The translations under genes were made by a program, and so were the position numbers. Below are positions 40,971-44,702 of a stretch of DNA of 44,702 nt, one piece after another (the first letter of the stretch is position 1; each line of letters opens with the position of its first letter). The notes beneath the pieces were generated by a model. The model had not been told where the DNA came from, did no database searches, and saw only the letters and a program-made list of their open reading frames with translations. The DNA comes from Jiangella asiatica (lineage in GTDB: Bacteria > Actinomycetota > Actinomycetes > Jiangellales > Jiangellaceae), in NCBI RefSeq assembly GCF_004349065.1, contig NZ_SMKZ01000054.1, positions 1 through 44,702 on the forward strand, in the 5' to 3' direction.

Positions 40971-43889
40971 TCAGGGCAATTCGCCCTTCAGGGCTGTCCC
41001 GAACAGTGCGGCGCGCGGGTCGTCGGCAGGCCCGAGGAGGGCCATGCCCTCGTCGTAGGCGGCCCGCGCCTGGTCCGGGCGACCGGTCCGCATCAGGACG
41101 TCGACGAGGATCAGCAGCACGTCGATCAGGACGTGGGTCCCGCCGATCTCCCGCAGCACCGGCTGGGCCTTGCGACAGTAGGCCTCGGCCTCGGCGTAGT
41201 CGCCGCGACGCTGGTGTGACCAGGCGAGGTTCGACAGCGCCATGCTCTCGATCGTGCGGTTGTGGTTCTCCCTGGCCAGGTCGAGGGCGCGCTCGGTGTG
41301 GACGATTCCGTCGCGGATGCGGTTGAGACCGATCAGCACGAACCCGAGGTTCAGCTCGCAGCCGGCGAGGTTGGGTGTGAGCAAGGACGTGTCGCGAGGA
41401 CCGGCCTGCCAGCGCCGGGCGGCGACCAGGGCCGCCTCGCCGTGGCGGAGGGCGGTGTCGAGGTCGCCGACGTGGAAGATGGTGGTGGCCAGCGTCATCT
41501 CGACGACCGACTCGGTCCCGACGTCACCGGCGGCGCGGCACCGGTCCAGCGCCTCGGTGAGAAGCGCCACCGCCTGCGGGCCGCGTCCGGGCCGGTCGAC
41601 GGCGCAACCATGGTGCAGCAGTGCGATGTAGAGCGGACCGTCTCCAACGTGCTTGGCCGCGGCTACCCCGATCTCGGCCAGCTCCACCATCTCGTCACTG
41701 TGCGCTGCCAGCAACAGCAGCCGGCTCAGCTCCCAGGACAGCCGCCACGCCGTCTCGTACCGGCCGAGGTCGTACGCGCGCCGGGTCGCCAGCTCCAGCC
41801 CGCGCCGTTCGGCGTCACACCACGCCCGCGCCACGGTGACGTCGTCGAACCTGAGCGGCCGCACCACGGGGTCCGACGGCGCAGCGGGCTCAGCGGCCGG
41901 GTGGCCACCCGGCTTGAGCAGCTCGACCGCGTTGTGCAGCGAGCCCAGGCACCAGTCGAGGGCGCGCTCGCTCGCGGCGTCACGGTCGGCCGGGCTGTCC
42001 TCCGTCTCGGCTACGGCCGCGGCGTAGACGCGGACGAGGTCGTGCAGCCGGTACCGCCCGCGCGACCGGCTGCCGAGCGACATGTCCACCAGGTGATCGA
42101 GGAGCTGACGGGCGCGGTCCAGCGGCAGGCCGGCGACCGCCGCAGCGAGCTCGGCGCTGAAGTCCAGCGGCACCACATGTGCTACCAGGCGGAACATTCG
42201 GGCCGTCGACGGGTCCAAGGCGGCGTAGGACCACGAGAGCACCGACCGCACGCTTGCCGCGGGATCGTTGTCACCGGCGTCGAGCGCCGCCAGCCGGCCG
42301 CGCTCGTCCCGCAGCTCCAGCAGCGCGTCGTGTGCGGCGCTGCGAGCGGATGCGTCCGCGGCGGCGGTGTGGCCCACTCCGTTCCACGCGTTCCGGTCGT
42401 CATCGTCGTTTCGGCGGGCGACGTACTCGGCAGCGATGACGAGCGCCAGCGGCAGGTAGCCACAGAACCCGGCCAGCTCGGCCACGGCCGCCGGGGCAAC
42501 GGCGAGGCGGTGCCGCCCGAACCTGGCGCTCAGCAGCGCCTCCGCCTCCGCGGCTGGTAGCTCGCCGACGGCGACTCGGCCGGCGCCCTCGCGCGCGGAC
42601 AGCCCGCGCAACGCGCCGCGACTGGTGACGATGACCCGGGCGGACGACCCAGGAAGCAGTGGGCGGACCTGCTCGGAGTCGCGGGCGTTGTCCAGCACCA
42701 CGAGGAGCCGCCGGTCCGCCGTCAGCGTCCGGTACAGCGCCACGCGCGCGTCGAGGCCGGCCGGCATCTGGTCGGCCGGCACCCCCAGCCCGGTGAGCAT
42801 CAGGCGCAGCGCCGCGGCCGGCTCGACGGGCGTCCCGGTGGCGAAACCGCGTAGGTCGATGAAGAGCTGCCCGTCGGGGAACTCCGCCTGCCGGCGGTGC
42901 GCCCAGTGCACCGCCAGCGACGTCTTTCCGGCTCCACCCTGCCCGGTGACGGCGGCCACGACGGCGCCCGGCGCGCCCGACCCACCGATTCCGAGCGCGC
43001 GGTCGAGCGCCTCGACCTCGTCAGCGCGGCCGACCAGCTCGACGTCGGCGGGAAGCTGGCGAGGCCGGCGAACGACGTCGTTCATGAGCCGGAGCGTGTC
43101 GGCGGGTGAGTTGGCGTCACCGCCGGACCGGTCGGGGTTGAGCAGTGCGGCATGGATGCGTTGCAGCTCCGCTCCCGGATCGGTACCCAACTCCTCGACG
43201 AGGCGCCGCCGGAGCGTCTCGTAGGCGGCCAGCGCCTCCGCGGGGCGGCCGGAGGTGGCCAGGATGCGCAGGTGGCGTGCCCACAGCGACTCGCGCAACG
43301 GGTGCAGCTCAGCCGCGGCCCGAATCGAGGCGGCCTGCCCCGGAAGCTCGCCGGCGGCCAGGGCGAGGTCGGTCACCCGTTCCAGCGCGGCAAGGTACTC
43401 CTCCGTGAGGCGGACGGCCTCCATAGTCGCCAGCCGGCCGACCGCCGCGCCGTCGTACGGCGTGCCGCGCCAGAGGCCGAGCGCGCGGTTGAGCAGCCGC
43501 CGCTCGGAGCCGGGGTCCGCAGCGGTGGCCGCCGTGCCCAGCAGTTGCTCGAATCGGACGACGTCGACCTGGTCCGGCTCGACGACCAGCGCGTAGCCTC
43601 CCGGCCGGCTGGCGATCGCCTCGTCCGGCAGCAGCCTGCGCAGCCGCGCCATCAAGGTCTGGACCGTGCGCCGTAGGTTCAGCGGCGGCTGGTTGGCCCA
43701 CACGTACTCGCCGAGGAGGTCCAGCGAGACCGTCCGGCCGGCCGACGCGGCGAGCACTGCGAGGACGCCGCGCAGGCGGTCGCTGGTGACCTGAACGGGG
43801 CGCCCGTCGCGCCGGACCTCGAACGGCCCGAGCAGGCCCATCCACAGCCCACCCGGCGTGGGGTCGCCGTCCGGTCGTCCGGTGTTCAC
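40971..43889 (-). CDS. SARP/BTAD-NB-ARC-TPR (AfsR-like) regulator
   Basis: A ~970-residue AfsR-type regulator. Residues ~15-95 form an OmpR-like winged helix (LLGPFEVRRDGRPVQV, RTVQTLMARLRRLLP). The BTAD domain follows to ~250 (ALGLWRGTPYDG, ELHPLRESLWARHLRILATS, GRPAEALAAYETLRRRL). The NB-ARC ATPase has P-loop VTGQGGAGKTSLA (~315-325) and Walker B RLLVVLDNARD. The C-terminus holds TPR repeats. Such proteins activate secondary-metabolite or developmental genes. No biosynthetic cluster is visible in the window. The GTG at 43889 is preferred, but a GTG at 43925 is also open and neither has a clear ribosome-binding site. Confidence 0.93.
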   Translation of the reverse strand: MNTGRPDGDPTPGGLWMGLLGPFEVRRDGRPVQVTSDRLRGVLAVLAASAGRTVSLDLLGEYVWANQPPLNLRRTVQTLMARLRRLLPDEAIASRPGGYALVVEPDQVDVVRFEQLLGTAATAADPGSERRLLNRALGLWRGTPYDGAAVGRLATMEAVRLTEEYLAALERVTDLALAAGELPGQAASIRAAAELHPLRESLWARHLRILATSGRPAEALAAYETLRRRLVEELGTDPGAELQRIHAALLNPDRSGGDANSPADTLRLMNDVVRRPRQLPADVELVGRADEVEALDRALGIGGSGAPGAVVAAVTGQGGAGKTSLAVHWAHRRQAEFPDGQLFIDLRGFATGTPVEPAAALRLMLTGLGVPADQMPAGLDARVALYRTLTADRRLLVVLDNARDSEQVRPLLPGSSARVIVTSRGALRGLSAREGAGRVAVGELPAAEAEALLSARFGRHRLAVAPAAVAELAGFCGYLPLALVIAAEYVARRNDDDDRNAWNGVGHTAAADASARSAAHDALLELRDERGRLAALDAGDNDPAASVRSVLSWSYAALDPSTARMFRLVAHVVPLDFSAELAAAVAGLPLDRARQLLDHLVDMSLGSRSRGRYRLHDLVRVYAAAVAETEDSPADRDAASERALDWCLGSLHNAVELLKPGGHPAAEPAAPSDPVVRPLRFDDVTVARAWCDAERRGLELATRRAYDLGRYETAWRLSWELSRLLLLAAHSDEMVELAEIGVAAAKHVGDGPLYIALLHHGCAVDRPGRGPQAVALLTEALDRCRAAGDVGTESVVEMTLATTIFHVGDLDTALRHGEAALVAARRWQAGPRDTSLLTPNLAGCELNLGFVLIGLNRIRDGIVHTERALDLARENHNRTIESMALSNLAWSHQRRGDYAEAEAYCRKAQPVLREIGGTHVLIDVLLILVDVLMRTGRPDQARAAYDEGMALLGPADDPRAALFGTALKGELP

Positions 43890-44102
43890 TCCGACAGCAT
43901 TCCCGGGCCGAGCCCGCCCTGTCACGTCGCAGTCCGGGCGGCCGGACGGTGGTGTCGGCCTGACTCGGCCAGAAAATCCGGCCGACGATGTAACCCGGTG
44001 GCGGTGTCAGGACATGTTCATGGTGACGGCCGCACCGACCCGGCCGCGGAGAGGGGTGGCGTGGCCGTTGGAGGCGACCGGACCAGGGCGGGGGTCTCGC
44101 CC

Positions 44103-44400
44103 ACCCGCGGCGGCGCAGGTTCGAGGTCCTCTTCCGCAGCGAGTCGCGCGCCATCCTCGGGTACGCCCCGCGCCGGGTGGCCGCGGCCGAGGACGCCGCG
44201 GACATCGTGGCCGAGACGCTCTTCGTGGCGTGGGCGGCGCATGGACGAGGTACCCGACGGCGCCGAGGCGCGGCCGTGCCTGTACGGCGTCGCGCGCAAT
44301 GCTCTCGCCAACCATGCCCGCGGTGAGCGCCGGCGCGATCGCCTGGCCGAGCGTCTCCGCGACGAGCTTGGTGGCCACGGTCGACCTGTCGGTCCCCGTC
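44103..44400 (+). pseudogene. ECF sigma factor remnant, frameshifted
   Basis: One frame gives RRRFEVLFRSESRAILGYAP and RRVAAAEDAADIVAETLFVA, the sigma-70 region 2 opening with the DAxDIxAETFxxAW core-binding signature. After a one-base shift near 44240, where the W codon of AW is followed by the helix end, the next frame gives MDEVPDGAEARPCLYGVARN and ALANHARGERRRDRLAERLR, the region 2.4/linker sequence (LYGVARNxLANHRR). Region 4 is not recognizable. No start codon with a ribosome-binding site is evident. Confidence 0.6.
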
Positions 44401-44702
44401 GAGGCGAATGCCGCGGGCACGATCCGCAAAACCCGATCCCACCCCCGGGGTGTCCGGGGTTCCTGCTCGCAAGGGCATCCCGGTCACTGGCGTGTTCGGC
44501 ACGGCCCAACCCGGCTCGGTACGACTCGACCCTCTGCCGGCTCAGCGGGCCCGCCCTCGCGAGCTGACCCCCGGGCTCCCGGAAGGATCCGCCGCACCTC
44601 GACCGGGGAAAGCACCGGCGAACTCGGTCCTTCGAGAGCCGGCACGGGGGCGGCCGCACCCCGACCGCGGCAGAACCGACCCGACAGACCCCAGCCCCAG
44701 CC
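44401..44702. other. Right edge, no recognizable gene
   Basis: The terminal 302 bases continue after the sigma-factor remnant. Open frames here are short, have no convincing start and show no family signature. The sequence may be the decayed remainder of the sigma gene or of an adjacent gene outside the window. Confidence 0.4.

Noticed and set aside
40971-43889. A secondary-metabolite gene cluster controlled by the SARP regulator
   Set aside because: No synthase, synthetase or tailoring genes are adjacent within the window, so the regulator alone does not support a cluster here.
1-44702. CRISPR array or phage structural gene cluster
   Set aside because: No regularly spaced direct repeats of 20-40 bp with unique spacers and no capsid, portal or tail proteins were seen. 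The only mobile-element traces are those at 9.6-10.5 kb.

Overview
The window is high-GC DNA with GTG starts, SARP/BTAD and NB-ARC LuxR regulators, a LytR-CpsA-Psr protein, a GTP-type PEP carboxykinase, lipobox lipoproteins and a Tat-exported carbohydrate enzyme. This is typical of a filamentous or soil actinomycete. Jiangellales, Streptosporangiales or Streptomycetales relatives would all fit, and the sequence alone does not fix the genus. It reads as chromosomal DNA: two tRNA genes and housekeeping genes lie on the left and accessory catabolic modules occupy the middle and right.

Left part (1-9.6 kb): membrane PH-like protein, lipoprotein, LCP enzyme, phosphoribosyltransferase, tRNA-Ser(GCT), two VOC proteins, a second lipoprotein, pckG and an amidohydrolase. 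A striking palindromic array (8063-8105) lies between pckG and the amidohydrolase. tRNA-Arg(ACG) at 9541 is followed by the scar of an integrated element: the C-terminal part of a tyrosine integrase, a partition-like fragment, an IstB tail and repeated IS21-type end sequences. A YbfB-type MFS exporter diverges from a GlxA/AraC regulator.

Middle part (12.7-31.5 kb): two large catabolic blocks. The leftward block runs CoA-transferase, GH88 uronyl hydrolase, CoA-transferase, acyl-CoA dehydrogenase, AEC transporter and a decayed glycerate kinase/inositol-phosphatase pair. Its first three junctions are 4-nt overlaps. A divergent IclR regulator and a palindrome (TGTTCGGAACA) sit at its head. Two enoyl-CoA hydratase genes form a second leftward unit. 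The rightward block encodes a tripartite tricarboxylate transporter (tctCBA), aldo/keto reductase, glucarate-dehydratase-like enolase-superfamily enzyme, GntR/FCD regulator, Ldh2-type dehydrogenase, a 45-residue ORF, a 2-hydroxyacid dehydrogenase and an HpcH/HpaI aldolase. The enzymes fit uptake and cleavage of a sugar diacid: dehydration, aldol cleavage to pyruvate plus a semialdehyde, and reduction to a glycerate-like acid. Similar GGTATACC-type palindromes precede the enoyl-CoA hydratase unit, tctC and gntR, suggesting one GntR regulon.

Right part (31.5-44.7 kb): a truncated phosphotransferase, a 1090-residue Tat-exported alpha/alpha-toroid protein with a C-terminal discoidin domain, a HEAT-like protein, an NB-ARC LuxR regulator divergent from a DHFR-like reductase, and a large SARP/BTAD/NB-ARC regulator. 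The gaps between modules hold broken genes that I could reconstruct by switching frames: universal stress protein, AbiEi antitoxin, IclR N-terminus, hicBA and an ECF sigma factor. This pattern of intact modules separated by gene debris is the most unusual general property of the window.
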